Shown: positions 27,130-36,305, numbered from the stretch's first letter. The stretch is 64,000 bases of DNA from Bacteroidia bacterium (GCA_021287165.1 JAJTAY010000039.1:1-64000), one strand, 5' to 3'. The notes: a model not told the origin generated them from the letters alone. A program made the numbers and translations.

Positions 27130-28492
27130 ATTTTTCCATTCTGCGGTAGAGCGAGGCACGGGTGAGGCCCAGTTCGCGGGCGGCCCGGCTGATGTTTCCG
27201 CCGTGTTTTTCAATCACTTTGCGTACCAGTATCTTTTCTGTTTCTTCCAGGTTAGTGGTAGATAGGGTTGGTTCGGCCGTTTCGCGCTTTTCCGAAAGGA
27301 AAAAGTCGTGGGGTTCGAGGATGTTGCCTTCGCTCATGATGATGGCGCGTTCCACGGCATGTTGCAGTTCGCGTATGTTGCCCGGCCAGTTGTGCATCTG
27401 TAGTCGCTTCAGGGTACTGGCGTTGAGGCGTTTGCGGGGCATTTTGTAGCGTTTGCAATACATCTCGATAAAGTGCTCGGCCAGGGCTTCGATGTCTTCG
27501 GTGCGTTCGCGCAGCGGAGGTATGTTCAACTCAACCGTATTGATGCGGTAGAGGAGGTCCTGACGGAACTTGCCTTCACTCACCATCTGATAGAGCGGCA
27601 TATTGGTAGCGCACACCACGCGCACATCAATGGGGGTTTCCTTGTTTGTTCCAAGACGCACCACTGTGCGGTTTTGCAAAACGGTGAGCAATTTCGACTG
27701 CAGGCTGGGCGAGAGGTTTCCTATCTCGTCGAGAAAGATGGTGCCTTTGTTGGCGGCTTCGAAGCGTCCGGCACGGTCTTCGCGTGCATCGGTGAAAGCG
27801 CCCTTTTTATATCCAAACAGTTCGCTCTCGAACAAACTTTCGGTTATTGCGCCCAGATCGACACTGATGAATACCTCGCCGGCACGTGCCGAGGCACGGT
27901 GTATGGCCCTGGCTATCACCTCTTTGCCTGTTCCGTTTTCGCCAAGTAGCAATACATTGGCATCGGTGCGGGCCACCTTGCTCACAGTAGCCAGTACTTT
28001 CATCATGGCCGGACTGCTGCCGATAATCTGGTTATAGGCGGCATCCTGATCAGCAATAAGCAATTTCTGACGACCCTTCAAGTCCTGCAGTTCCACTTTC
28101 GATTTACGCACTTCGAGGGTGGCGCTGATGGTGGCCAGCAGTTTTTTGTTTTCCCAGGGTTTGAGCAGAAAGTTGGTAGCGCCTTCCTTGATACCCTGAA
28201 CAGCAAGCTCAATATCGCCGTAGCCTGTGATGAGGATGACCGCGGCGGCAGGGTCTATTTCCAGAATTTTATTGAGCCAGTAAAATCCTTCCTGTCCGCT
28301 GGTGGCGTCGCGGGTGAAGTTCATATCGAGCAGGATGAGGTCGTAGTTTTCGTTGCGGAGCAGGTCGGGTATGTTGGCCGGATTTTTCTCGGTGTAAACC
28401 GTTTCGATATGTTGCCTCAGAAATAGCCGGGCAGCAAGCAAAACGTCGTTGTCGTCGTCAACAATCAGGATGCGGGCCTTTATTTTATCCAT
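27119..28492 (-). CDS. NtrC-family sigma-54-dependent response regulator
   Basis: A 457-residue activator. The receiver domain (1-125) has DDDND near the N-terminus and the phospho-acceptor Asp in LILLDMNF. The AAA+ domain has Walker A GENGTGKE and Walker B GTIFLDEIGN. A Fis-type HTH ends the protein (GGNISRAARELGLTRASLYR). The sigma-54 contact loop reads GAFTDA instead of the canonical GAFTGA. It is divergent from a MacB/FtsX-like ABC operon whose upstream DNA has a -24/-12-like element, so that operon is the likely target. Confidence 0.93.
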   Translation of the reverse strand: MDKIKARILIVDDDNDVLLAARLFLRQHIETVYTEKNPANIPDLLRNENYDLILLDMNFTRDATSGQEGFYWLNKILEIDPAAAVILITGYGDIELAVQGIKEGATNFLLKPWENKKLLATISATLEVRKSKVELQDLKGRQKLLIADQDAAYNQIIGSSPAMMKVLATVSKVARTDANVLLLGENGTGKEVIARAIHRASARAGEVFISVDLGAITESLFESELFGYKKGAFTDAREDRAGRFEAANKGTIFLDEIGNLSPSLQSKLLTVLQNRTVVRLGTNKETPIDVRVVCATNMPLYQMVSEGKFRQDLLYRINTVELNIPPLRERTEDIEALAEHFIEMYCKRYKMPRKRLNASTLKRLQMHNWPGNIRELQHAVERAIIMSEGNILEPHDFFLSEKRETAEPTLSTTNLEETEKILVRKVIEKHGGNISRAARELGLTRASLYRRMEKYGF

Positions 28493-28719
28493 AACTGTGT
28501 GGTTTGGGAATCGATAAAATTAACTGGTCTGTACGAAACTGTACGCTAAGATGGACGTTTTTGAACACAAAAGGTTACATTTTTCGGAGAATATTTTTCA
28601 AGTAGCTTTAAATGAATTATTTACAATACATGGCATTTTTGTGGTGCAGTCTGGTGATAGTTATTGAAATTTTTGTGCAAACAGTGGATTTGATGCTGTT
28701 TTTGCCGTGTCGTGGGGAA

Positions 28720-28735
28720 TGGGTACTTTTACGCA
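28720..28735 (+). promoter_or_regulatory. Predicted sigma-54 (-24/-12) promoter of the ABC operon
   Basis: TGG at 28720-28722, then ten bases, then GC at 28733-28734 gives the invariant GG-N10-GC pattern of sigma-54 promoters (TGGGTACTTTTACGCA). The predicted start near 28746 leaves a 20-nt leader before the ATG at 28766. A direct repeat CTGTACG-AAA-CTGTACG at 28529-28545, about 190 bp upstream, is a candidate activator site. The adjacent NtrC-type regulator supports the call. Confidence 0.55.
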
Positions 28736-28765
28736 TGTGGAAAAAGGATATTTGAAGTAAGGTTT

Positions 28766-29458
28766 ATGTCACTAATTCAAACCATAGATATCAGCCGGGT
28801 GTTTAGTGCCGGCGAGGTGGAAACGACAGCGCTAAATGGAGTGAGCCTCAGCATCGAGAAAGGTGAGTTTGTGGCCATCATGGGGCCCTCCGGCTGTGGA
28901 AAAACCACATTGCTCAACATACTCGGGCTGCTGGATAATCCTACACAAGGCACATACATATTTCAGGGACAGGATGTTACACCGCTTTCTGAGCGACAGC
29001 GGGCGGCCATACGAAAACATAGCATAGGCTTTGTTTTTCAAAATTTCAACCTGATTGACGAGCTTACCATTTTCGAGAATGTGGAGCTGCCATTGGTTTA
29101 TCAGGGTGTGCCGGCCAAGATGCGCAAGGAGCGCGTTATGCAGGTGCTGGGTCAGTTGGGAATTGCATACAAGCACGGGCTTTTTCCACAACAGCTTTCG
29201 GGCGGTCAGCAGCAACGTGTAGCTGTTGCAAGAGCAATGGTTGGTAATCCGATGCTTCTGCTGGCCGACGAACCTACCGGAAACCTCGACTCGGTGAACG
29301 GGGAAGAGGTGATGAGCCTTCTCGAAGAGCTCAATACCAATGGCACTACAATTGTTATGGTTACCCACTCGCAGCGCGATGCCGATTATGCCCGACGCTT
29401 GGTCAGGCTGTTCGACGGCAAGGTCATCAACGAACATTTTCGCAAAGTGCCGGCCTGA
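28766..29458 (+). CDS. ABC transporter ATP-binding protein (MacB/LolD type)
   Basis: A 230-residue ATPase. Walker A is GPSGCGKTT, the signature is LSGGQQQRVAVARAM, Walker B is LLLADEPTGNLDS and the H-loop is MVTHSQ. The DEPTGNLDS form is typical of the MacB/LolD/FtsE group that works with FtsX-like permeases in efflux, lipoprotein release or mechanotransmission. The start at 28766 is preferred over a codon inside the sigma-54 element. The permease follows after 64 bp. Confidence 0.93.
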   Translation: MSLIQTIDISRVFSAGEVETTALNGVSLSIEKGEFVAIMGPSGCGKTTLLNILGLLDNPTQGTYIFQGQDVTPLSERQRAAIRKHSIGFVFQNFNLIDELTIFENVELPLVYQGVPAKMRKERVMQVLGQLGIAYKHGLFPQQLSGGQQQRVAVARAMVGNPMLLLADEPTGNLDSVNGEEVMSLLEELNTNGTTIVMVTHSQRDADYARRLVRLFDGKVINEHFRKVPA

Positions 29459-29522
29459 GCCGAAAATGAAATTCCGCTATGAAAAGAGGAAATAGGGACA
29501 TGGCTTTAAAACGGGGTCGGTT

Positions 29523-31940
29523 ATGCTGAAGCACTTTCTCATGATAGGCAACCGCCTGATGCTCAGACGCAGGGTATTTACCCTGATCAATATTTTCGGC
29601 CTCGCCATAGGGCTGGCTTCATGCCTGATCATCATGCTCTGGGTGAGTGACGAGTTGAGCTACGACCGTTTTCACAAGGGCAGCGACAGTATCTACAGGG
29701 TAACAGTATTCGGTAAATTCGAAAAACTCAATTTCAAGACTGTTTACACGCCTGCGCCCCTGCCGAAGGCCTTACTCGAGGAGTTTCCGCAAATTGGTTA
29801 TGCCACTAGACTCATCATTCGTCCGCAACACAGCTTGCGTCGTCAGGAAGGTGGCGAAAGCCTGATTGAAGACTATTTTGCCTATGCCGATTCCTCGTTT
29901 TTCGATGTTTTTAGCTTCCGTATGCTCGAGGGCGACCCCCGAACCGCACTCTCAAAACCAAAAAGTATTGTGCTTACGCAATCGGCCGCGCGGCGATGGT
30001 TCGGCAACGAAAACCCGATGGGCAAGGTGCTGGTAGAGAACGAGATGCATCATTATACCGTGACAGGGGTTATGGACGATGTTCCAAAAAACAGCCATAT
30101 GCATTTCAATATGGTGGCCTCGTTTGTAAGTATTCCCTATCACAGCGAAACCAGCTGGCTGATGCAGGGTTCGTTGACATACTTCAAATTAAAACCAAAT
30201 CAATCCATCGAACCCGTGAACGATAGCCTTCAGTCGTTTCTGATGAGGCATATCGAAGAGGAGATACAAAGGAGTTTGGGACTTGATCTCGAACAATTCA
30301 AAGCATCGGGACAAGATTATCGATATGAGCTCCAGAAACTTACCGATATTCATCTGCATTCCAACCTCGACGGCGAACTTGCACCCAACGGCAATATAAC
30401 GCGTGTGTGGTTATTTTCGGCCATAGCGTTAATTATTCTTTTGCTGGCATGCATCAATTTTATGAATCTCTCAACAGCAAAAGCTGCCGCCCGCTCCCGG
30501 GAAGTGGGCATGCGCAAGGTTTTAGGTTCGTATCGCACCGAACTGGTTTTGCAGTTTCTGTTCGAAACCCTGCTTTATGTTTTGATTGCTTTAGCTTTGG
30601 CACTGCTTATGGTGGAGCTGGCTATGCCCTGGTTCAATAGCGTTGCAGCCAAGCAGCTCACCATTGCAATGATGTTTAAAGGGTATTTCCCGTTCCTTAT
30701 CCTGGTTATGGTTGTGCTTTGCACTGTTACTGCCGGTTTTTATCCTTCTGTTTACCTTTCGGCATTCGAACCGGCTCAGGTGCTCAAAGGCCAGCTGCTT
30801 CCGCGAAGCGGGAAGGCCGGATTGCGGCGCATGCTTGTGGTTTTTCAGTTTACGGCGGCCATTGTTTTGATCATTTCAACGCTTGTGGTTTACCGGCAGA
30901 TCGAATTTATCCGAAATAAGGATATGGGATTTCAGCTGCACGATGTGCTGGTGGTGAAAAGGGTACATGGTCTTGGCCAAAATCTTGATGCCTACAGAGA
31001 CAAAGTGATGAAAGTTGATGGTGTGCGGCAGGCAGGTTATGCACTCAACCTGCCCGGTGATGAGCTTTCAACCAATAGTGTAGGCGTTGAAGGAAGGCCT
31101 GTAGATCAGGTTAATCTGATGGCGCTCATGATGGCCGACCATCATCTGGCTGAGGCACTAAAGCTAAGAATTGTCCATGGAAGGTGGTTCAGTGCTGAAG
31201 AGCCTTCCGACTCCACTGCCATTGTAGTGAACATGGCTGCTCTGCGTCAGCTGCGAATTGACGACTGGCGGAATGCAAAAGTTGTTACGCATGGACCAAA
31301 ACCTAATGTATTTCGCATAATAGGTGTTGTTGAAGATTTTCATTTTGAGTCGCTCCACAAAACCGTAAAGCCTATAGGTATTTTGCTTCGCACAAACTAT
31401 TGGATGAACCGAATGGCTGTAAACGTCGAGCGGGGCCAGATGCCATATGTGCTCGAGCAGGCACGACGCCTATGGGATGGAATGGAAACGGGTCAGCCAT
31501 TTGAGTTTACAACCCTCGACAGTCAAATAGGCAGTTTTTATTCAAACGAAGTAACGACGAGTACAATCTATACCACTTTCAGCGCTTTGGCCTTAATTAT
31601 TGCAGCCCTGGGCCTTTTTGGCCTTGCCACCCACACCATAGAGAGTCGCACACGAGAGTTGGGTATTCGTAAAATACTGGGCGCCAGCGACGGCTACATC
31701 GTTCGCATGCTCCTGCTCGAATTTACGCGTTGGGTGCTTTATGCGGCTCTCATTGCCTGGCCTCTTGCCTGGTGGATGATGAACCGTTGGCTCGAAGGTT
31801 TTGCTTATCATATTCACCTCAGTTTGAACGAGTTTTTGCTGGCTACGGTGCTCACCTGGGGAGTGGCTTTTCTGAGCGTTGTGTTTCAATCTGCCAGAGC
31901 CTCAAAACTCAACCCGGTAGAGGCCATCAAATACCAGTAA
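29523..31940 (+). CDS. FtsX-like ABC permease with two MacB_PCD domains
   Basis: An 805-residue inner-membrane permease. The first transmembrane helix (INIFGLAIGLASCLIIMLWV) is followed by a periplasmic MacB-type domain, three helices around residues 290-400 (the FtsX domain, with the VGMRKVLGSYR coupling motif), then a second helix/periplasmic domain and a C-terminal FtsX set with ELGIRKILGASDGYIV. This duplicated layout is typical of Bacteroidota. Partner of the preceding ATPase; the substrate is not evident. Confidence 0.9.
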   Translation: MLKHFLMIGNRLMLRRRVFTLINIFGLAIGLASCLIIMLWVSDELSYDRFHKGSDSIYRVTVFGKFEKLNFKTVYTPAPLPKALLEEFPQIGYATRLIIRPQHSLRRQEGGESLIEDYFAYADSSFFDVFSFRMLEGDPRTALSKPKSIVLTQSAARRWFGNENPMGKVLVENEMHHYTVTGVMDDVPKNSHMHFNMVASFVSIPYHSETSWLMQGSLTYFKLKPNQSIEPVNDSLQSFLMRHIEEEIQRSLGLDLEQFKASGQDYRYELQKLTDIHLHSNLDGELAPNGNITRVWLFSAIALIILLLACINFMNLSTAKAAARSREVGMRKVLGSYRTELVLQFLFETLLYVLIALALALLMVELAMPWFNSVAAKQLTIAMMFKGYFPFLILVMVVLCTVTAGFYPSVYLSAFEPAQVLKGQLLPRSGKAGLRRMLVVFQFTAAIVLIISTLVVYRQIEFIRNKDMGFQLHDVLVVKRVHGLGQNLDAYRDKVMKVDGVRQAGYALNLPGDELSTNSVGVEGRPVDQVNLMALMMADHHLAEALKLRIVHGRWFSAEEPSDSTAIVVNMAALRQLRIDDWRNAKVVTHGPKPNVFRIIGVVEDFHFESLHKTVKPIGILLRTNYWMNRMAVNVERGQMPYVLEQARRLWDGMETGQPFEFTTLDSQIGSFYSNEVTTSTIYTTFSALALIIAALGLFGLATHTIESRTRELGIRKILGASDGYIVRMLLLEFTRWVLYAALIAWPLAWWMMNRWLEGFAYHIHLSLNEFLLATVLTWGVAFLSVVFQSARASKLNPVEAIKYQ

Positions 31941-31955
31941 ATAAACAAACATCAA

Positions 31956-32417
31956 GTGACTATAAAACAATACATTATGCCAATAACGCTACTTCTCATC
32001 CTCACCCTGATCAGTATTACCGTCAATGCTCAGCAATCCGACGAGGAAGCTATTCGACAGGTAATTATGCAGTCGTATGTGCAGGGTATTCACAACCGGC
32101 AACATACCGAAAACATCGAAAAAGGATTTCATCCGGGTTTCGAAATGCTGAGTATCAACAACAACCTCCTTGTTAAGTTTCCCATTTACTCATGGATCGA
32201 GAACATAAAAAAATCCATGGAAAGTGGGCAAAAGCCAACAGCTGTAACCACTGCCGAAATTCCTCTGGTTGACGTGGCCGGTAATGCCGCCATGGCAAGG
32301 GTGGAGCTTTTCCGCGACGGAAAACACACCTTTACCGACTATATGGCTTTATATAAGTTTGAAGAAGGCTGGAAAATTGTGTCCAAGACCTACTACCGAA
32401 ATCCCGACCAGAGGTAG
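31956..32417 (+). CDS. Exported NTF2-like protein (putative lumazine-binding family)
   Basis: A 153-residue protein. The GTG at 31956 gives a signal peptide with a charged n-region (MTIKQYIMPITLLLILTLIS, cleavage near VNAQ); the ATG at 31977 would lose that charge. The mature part has the NTF2-like order: helix EEAIRQVIMQSYVQGIH, central FHPGFEML, and strands NAAMARVELFRDGKHTFTDY and GWKIVSKTY. The fold fits the putative lumazine-binding group found in Bacteroidota, whose function is unclear. It starts 15 bp after the permease and is probably co-transcribed. Confidence 0.75.
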   Translation: MTIKQYIMPITLLLILTLISITVNAQQSDEEAIRQVIMQSYVQGIHNRQHTENIEKGFHPGFEMLSINNNLLVKFPIYSWIENIKKSMESGQKPTAVTTAEIPLVDVAGNAAMARVELFRDGKHTFTDYMALYKFEEGWKIVSKTYYRNPDQR

Positions 32418-32443
32418 GATAGGTTTTAAGGGCGACAAAAACG

Positions 32444-32475
32444 TAACTTTGCAGGCTGAAAAGCCTGCATTTTTA
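32444..32475 (+). promoter_or_regulatory. TAACTTTG box merged with a GAAA-loop hairpin before thiL
   Basis: A -7 box TAACTTTG (32444-32451) runs directly into GCAGGCT-GAAA-AGCCTGC (32451-32468), followed by ATTTTTAATT. The hairpin with its T-rich tail can terminate the upstream ABC operon, while the box can start the thiL transcript near 32458. Both functions would use the same bases. No clear -33 element. Confidence 0.5.
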
Positions 32476-32493
32476 ATTATCAATCAAAGCATT

Positions 32494-33543
32494 ATGACAA
32501 CTGGACACGACGTGCCGCGAACCGAAATATCCAGCCTTGGCGAATTTGGCCTCATCGAACGTCTCACGAGCGGTTTGCCGGTATATAACGAGTCGACCCT
32601 GAGAGCGGTGGGCGACGATGCAGCCGTGCTCGGCTTTGGAGAGCAGCGCATTCTACTGTCGGTCGATCTTTTGGTGGAGGGCGTTCATTTCGATCTCACC
32701 TACACACCGCTCAGGCATCTCGGTTATAAAGCCATAGCGGTGAATGTGAGCGACATAGCAGCGATGAATGGCAAGGCCACGCAAATCGTTGTTGGTCTGG
32801 CGGTTTCCAACCGTTTTTCGGTGGAGGCGCTCGAAGAGCTGTATGCCGGCATTCGCCTGGCCTGCGAGCGTTATAAAGTTGATCTTGTGGGCGGTGACAC
32901 TACTTCGAGTACTTCTGGATTGGTGCTGTCGGTTACGGTGATTGGTCAGGCAGCCGAAGCCGATATTACCTACCGTTCCGGAGCCCGTGCCGGCGATCTG
33001 CTTTGCGTGAGCGGCGATCTTGGCGCTGCTTATATGGGACTGCTTTTGCTCGAACGCGAAAAAGCAGAGTTTAAGGCCAATCCCAATATGCAACCCGACC
33101 TCGAAGGCTACGATTATGTGCTGCAGCGGCAGCTTAAACCCGAGCCGCGCACCGATATCGTGGAGGCCTTGCGTCATTCGGGCATTACACCCACTTCCAT
33201 GATCGACATTTCCGACGGTCTGGCCTCCGAAACGCTTCACCTCTGCAAGGCCTCATCCGTTGGTTGCAGAATTTACGAGAATAAGTTGCCGCTCGATCAT
33301 ACCATGATCAGCCTTTGTCAGGATTTTAAACTCGTTCCGGCGGTAGCCGCGCTCAATGGGGGCGAAGACTACGAGCTGCTGTTTACCATTAAACAGGAAG
33401 ATTATCAGAAAATATTGGCCATTAAAGATGTATCGATCATCGGACACATGACGGCCGAGTCGGGGCAGGCACATCTGATTACCAACGACGAACAACTGAT
33501 TCCCATCACCGCTCAGGGATGGGATGCCCTCAAAATGCGTTGA
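32494..33543 (+). CDS. thiL: Thiamine-monophosphate kinase
   Basis: A 349-residue kinase that phosphorylates thiamine monophosphate to the active diphosphate with ATP and Mg2+. The PurM-like fold shows GDDAAVL near residue 35, LLSVDLLVEGVHFDL, YKAIAVNVSDIAAMNG and DLVGGDTTSS, all conserved in ThiL, and MIDISDGLASE in the C-terminal half. The start at 32494 removes an extension overlapping the previous gene. uvrC follows after 6 bp. No TPP riboswitch was found. Confidence 0.94.
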   Translation: MTTGHDVPRTEISSLGEFGLIERLTSGLPVYNESTLRAVGDDAAVLGFGEQRILLSVDLLVEGVHFDLTYTPLRHLGYKAIAVNVSDIAAMNGKATQIVVGLAVSNRFSVEALEELYAGIRLACERYKVDLVGGDTTSSTSGLVLSVTVIGQAAEADITYRSGARAGDLLCVSGDLGAAYMGLLLLEREKAEFKANPNMQPDLEGYDYVLQRQLKPEPRTDIVEALRHSGITPTSMIDISDGLASETLHLCKASSVGCRIYENKLPLDHTMISLCQDFKLVPAVAALNGGEDYELLFTIKQEDYQKILAIKDVSIIGHMTAESGQAHLITNDEQLIPITAQGWDALKMR

Positions 33544-33549
33544 AAAAAT

Positions 33550-35373
33550 ATGACGGACAGCACGGCTGCCAACCCAAGCCCACTGCAGGCCCTCATTGCC
33601 TCGCTGCCCCACCAACCGGGTGTGTATCAATATCTTGACGAACAAGGGAAAATTATTTATGTAGGCAAGGCCAAAGACCTGCGCAAAAGGGTGTCGAGCT
33701 ATTTCACAAAGGAACAGACGGGCAAACTGAGGGTGCTTGTGCGTCGCATCCGCGATATTAAAATCATTGTAGTCGAAACCGAGGCAGATGCCCTTTTGCT
33801 GGAAAACAACCTGATCAAAACGCTTCAGCCCCGCTACAATGTGCTGTTGCGCGACGATAAGACTTATCCATGGATTTGCATTAAAAACGAACCCTTTCCG
33901 CGCATTTTTTCCACCCGCAATCCGGTGAAGGACGGCTCGGAGTACTTTGGCCCTTACGCTTCGGGCCGTACCAAAAACGCCTTGCTCGAGCTCATACGGC
34001 AGCTTTATCCCATCCGCAGCTGCAGTCTCAACCTTTCGGAAAAGGCTATCGCCAAAGGTCAATATAAGGTTTGCCTCGAATTTCACATTGGCAACTGCCT
34101 GGGGCCCTGTGAAGGAAGGCAAAACGAAGCGGAATACGATGCCATGATACGCGAAATCAGGCAAATCATACGGGGCAACCTCAGCCAAATTCTTCGCGAT
34201 ATGAAGGCGCGCATGATGGATTATGCCGATAAGATGGAATTTGAAAAAGCCCAGGCCATCAAGGAAAAGCTGCAGCTGCTCGAAAACTACCAGAGCCGTT
34301 CCACCGTGGTGAGCCGCAACATCAGCAATGTGGACGTTTTTTCGATTGTTGACGAGCCAGAGACCGCATGGATAAATTACCTGCGCGTGGTGGAAGGTGC
34401 TGTAATTCAGTCGCATACGGTTGAGATAAAAAAGAAACTCGACGAAAGTCCCGACGACTTGCTCAGCCTGGCCATCACTGAGTTGCGTGCGCGTCTCAAT
34501 TCCGATGCCACCGAAATCATCCTGCCTTTCAGTCCCACTTTTGCACCTGAAGGCGCCAAAATTACCGTTCCGCAAAGGGGCGAGAAAAAAGACCTGCTCG
34601 AACTTTCGGAAAAAAATGCGCGGCATTATAAAATGGAAGTGGAACAGCAGCGCAGCCTCGTCGACCCCGAACGGCACCAAAAGCGCATCCTCCAGCAACT
34701 GCAGAAAGACCTTCGTATGCCTGTCACGCCGGAAGTGATTGAATGTTTCGACAACTCCAACTTTCAGGGCGATTATGCGGTGGCTGCCATGGTGCAGTTT
34801 AAAAATGCCAAACCCAACAAGGCCGAATACCGCCACTTCAACATCAAAACCGTTGAAGGGCCCGACGACTTTGCCTCGATGCGCGAGATTGTGACCAGGC
34901 GCTACAGCAGGCTTATTGCCGAAGAAAAGCCTCTGCCACAGCTCATTGTGATTGACGGAGGCAAGGGACAGCTGGCCGCGGCCATGGAATCCCTCGAGGC
35001 CCTTGGTTTGAGGAGGAAAATCACGGTGATTGGTATTGCCAAGCGGCTCGAAGAAATTTACTTCCCGGGCGATCAGGTACCCATCTATATAGACAAACGT
35101 TCCGAATCGCTCAAGCTCATCCAGCAGCTGCGCGACGAAGCCCACCGTTTTGGCATTACCCACCACCGCAAAAAGTTTCAGAAAGGCTTCCTGCAATCGG
35201 AACTAAGCCAGATCAAGGGCATAGGCGAACAAACGGCACACAAACTGCTCGCCTATTTTAAATCGACCAAAAACATCGGTCAGGCAGGTTTGGACGAAAT
35301 TGCCGAAGTGATTGGTCAGGCTAAAGCCAGGCTGGTGAAGGATTATTTCAACAGCAAATCGGCGGAATTGTAA
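33550..35373 (+). CDS. uvrC: Excinuclease ABC subunit C
   Basis: A 607-residue nucleotide-excision-repair nuclease. The N-terminal GIY-YIG domain (PGVYQYLDEQGKIIYVGKAK) makes the 3' cut. A UVR motif follows at about 210-240 (MEFEKAQAIKEKLQLLE). The RNase H-like domain (ECFDNSNFQGDY, VIDGGKGQL) makes the 5' cut, and the C-terminus has tandem helix-hairpin-helix DNA-binding motifs (LSQIKGIGEQTAHKLL). Probably co-transcribed with thiL. A 46-bp palindrome lies just after the stop. Confidence 0.97.
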   Translation: MTDSTAANPSPLQALIASLPHQPGVYQYLDEQGKIIYVGKAKDLRKRVSSYFTKEQTGKLRVLVRRIRDIKIIVVETEADALLLENNLIKTLQPRYNVLLRDDKTYPWICIKNEPFPRIFSTRNPVKDGSEYFGPYASGRTKNALLELIRQLYPIRSCSLNLSEKAIAKGQYKVCLEFHIGNCLGPCEGRQNEAEYDAMIREIRQIIRGNLSQILRDMKARMMDYADKMEFEKAQAIKEKLQLLENYQSRSTVVSRNISNVDVFSIVDEPETAWINYLRVVEGAVIQSHTVEIKKKLDESPDDLLSLAITELRARLNSDATEIILPFSPTFAPEGAKITVPQRGEKKDLLELSEKNARHYKMEVEQQRSLVDPERHQKRILQQLQKDLRMPVTPEVIECFDNSNFQGDYAVAAMVQFKNAKPNKAEYRHFNIKTVEGPDDFASMREIVTRRYSRLIAEEKPLPQLIVIDGGKGQLAAAMESLEALGLRRKITVIGIAKRLEEIYFPGDQVPIYIDKRSESLKLIQQLRDEAHRFGITHHRKKFQKGFLQSELSQIKGIGEQTAHKLLAYFKSTKNIGQAGLDEIAEVIGQAKARLVKDYFNSKSAEL

Positions 35374-35377
35374 TTTT

Positions 35378-35423
35378 TACTAGGTGTTTGGCGTAGTCTG
35401 CAGACTACGCCAAACACCTAGTA
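35378..35423. repeat. 46-bp perfect palindrome, copy 2 of the 21.4-kb element
   Basis: Perfect dyad of 23 bp per arm centred at 35400/35401 with a CTGCAG core and no loop. The left arm ends GTTTGGCGTAGTCTG. The core matches the repeat at 21437-21466. It begins 4 bp after uvrC, between convergent genes, so it could form a cruciform or act as a terminator. Repetition at two unrelated sites suggests a dispersed REP-type element. Confidence 0.85.
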
Positions 35424-35457
35424 TGTAATCAAGAACAGACTTTGTCAAGCCATCAAA

Positions 35458-36138
35458 TCATTTTTCATTAAGCGGTTTTGGTTTCCTAAGGCTGTAATAC
35501 AAATATATGCTGGCGGAGCGGTTGAACATGTTCAACTTATAATAATCGTAAACGCCTTCGAATTTGTTGGTATTCACAAAGCCCTGATATAAAGCCATTT
35601 CCACGCCCCAGCGCTGGCTGAGCTTACCACCTATGGCTGCCGTAGCACCCACATCCCAAAGCCGGGCAAAATAGCCCGGCGGATTGCTGGTGATCGAACC
35701 AAGCGGGCGGGCATAACCCACCACAGGCCCTGCCTTCAGATACCAATTGTCGTGTTGTTGCCAACGCAATTCGGCCGGCACCTGAAAATAAAGCATCCAG
35801 TCGCCGCCTCCCGAAAAGGTTTGCTCGGTCCATTGTCCTGTATTGCAATTGATTACTACGTCATGAAAGTAGTAATTCGAGCTCATAATCTTCATATGGA
35901 GTCCTGACTCCAGCTTGAGCCTTTTCGCAGGTGTGTCGAAAAGCAGGTAATACCCCGCGCGAAAACTGGGACCTGGATTTACATATACATGCTCTCCACC
36001 GCTGGAAGTAAAATGTTCGAAATAATCCGTTACATGAAAAATGCCGATGCCGCCGCCAAAACTAAGGCCATGGTCTTGCTGGGCCTTCGAGAAATTGATA
36101 AGGACCAACATCAGCAGGGACAGGTAAATCACTTTCAT
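35458..36138 (-). CDS. Outer-membrane beta-barrel protein of unknown function
   Basis: A 226-residue exported protein with a signal peptide (MKVIYLSLLMLVLINFSKAQ). The mature region begins with a Gly-rich strand (GLSFGGGIGIFHV) and contains repeated amphipathic, aromatic strands (PGPSFRAGYYLLF, LYFQVPAELRWQQ, WYLKAGPVVGYARPLG), the pattern of 8- to 10-stranded porin-like proteins. It is divergent from the large T9SS protein with 167 bp between. No specific function recognised. Confidence 0.75.
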   Translation of the reverse strand: MKVIYLSLLMLVLINFSKAQQDHGLSFGGGIGIFHVTDYFEHFTSSGGEHVYVNPGPSFRAGYYLLFDTPAKRLKLESGLHMKIMSSNYYFHDVVINCNTGQWTEQTFSGGGDWMLYFQVPAELRWQQHDNWYLKAGPVVGYARPLGSITSNPPGYFARLWDVGATAAIGGKLSQRWGVEMALYQGFVNTNKFEGVYDYYKLNMFNRSASIYLYYSLRKPKPLNEK

Positions 36139-36305
36139 ACAACGAATTTTTTTGTTTGATTAAGTGACAGGTGAGCAAAGCATTTTTCGAATTTAAGTAA
36201 AACAATTACCTGTATCATTTGCCGTGATTATTATTTTTGTTCAAATGGCACATGCCTGCTGGTGAGGTATTTCCTGCCTGCAGGGTGTTTCAAATACTTT
36301 GAGTC

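Noticed and set aside
28621..28655. TGGCAT...TGGTGCAG as an alternative sigma-54 promoter
   Set aside because: GG and GC are 12 bases apart rather than 10, and the site is far from the start codon; the 28720 element fits better.
33253..35196. 647-codon open frame antisense to uvrC
   Set aside because: It lies entirely opposite thiL/uvrC, has no recognisable domain or signal, and its composition mirrors the complementary strand of clear genes.
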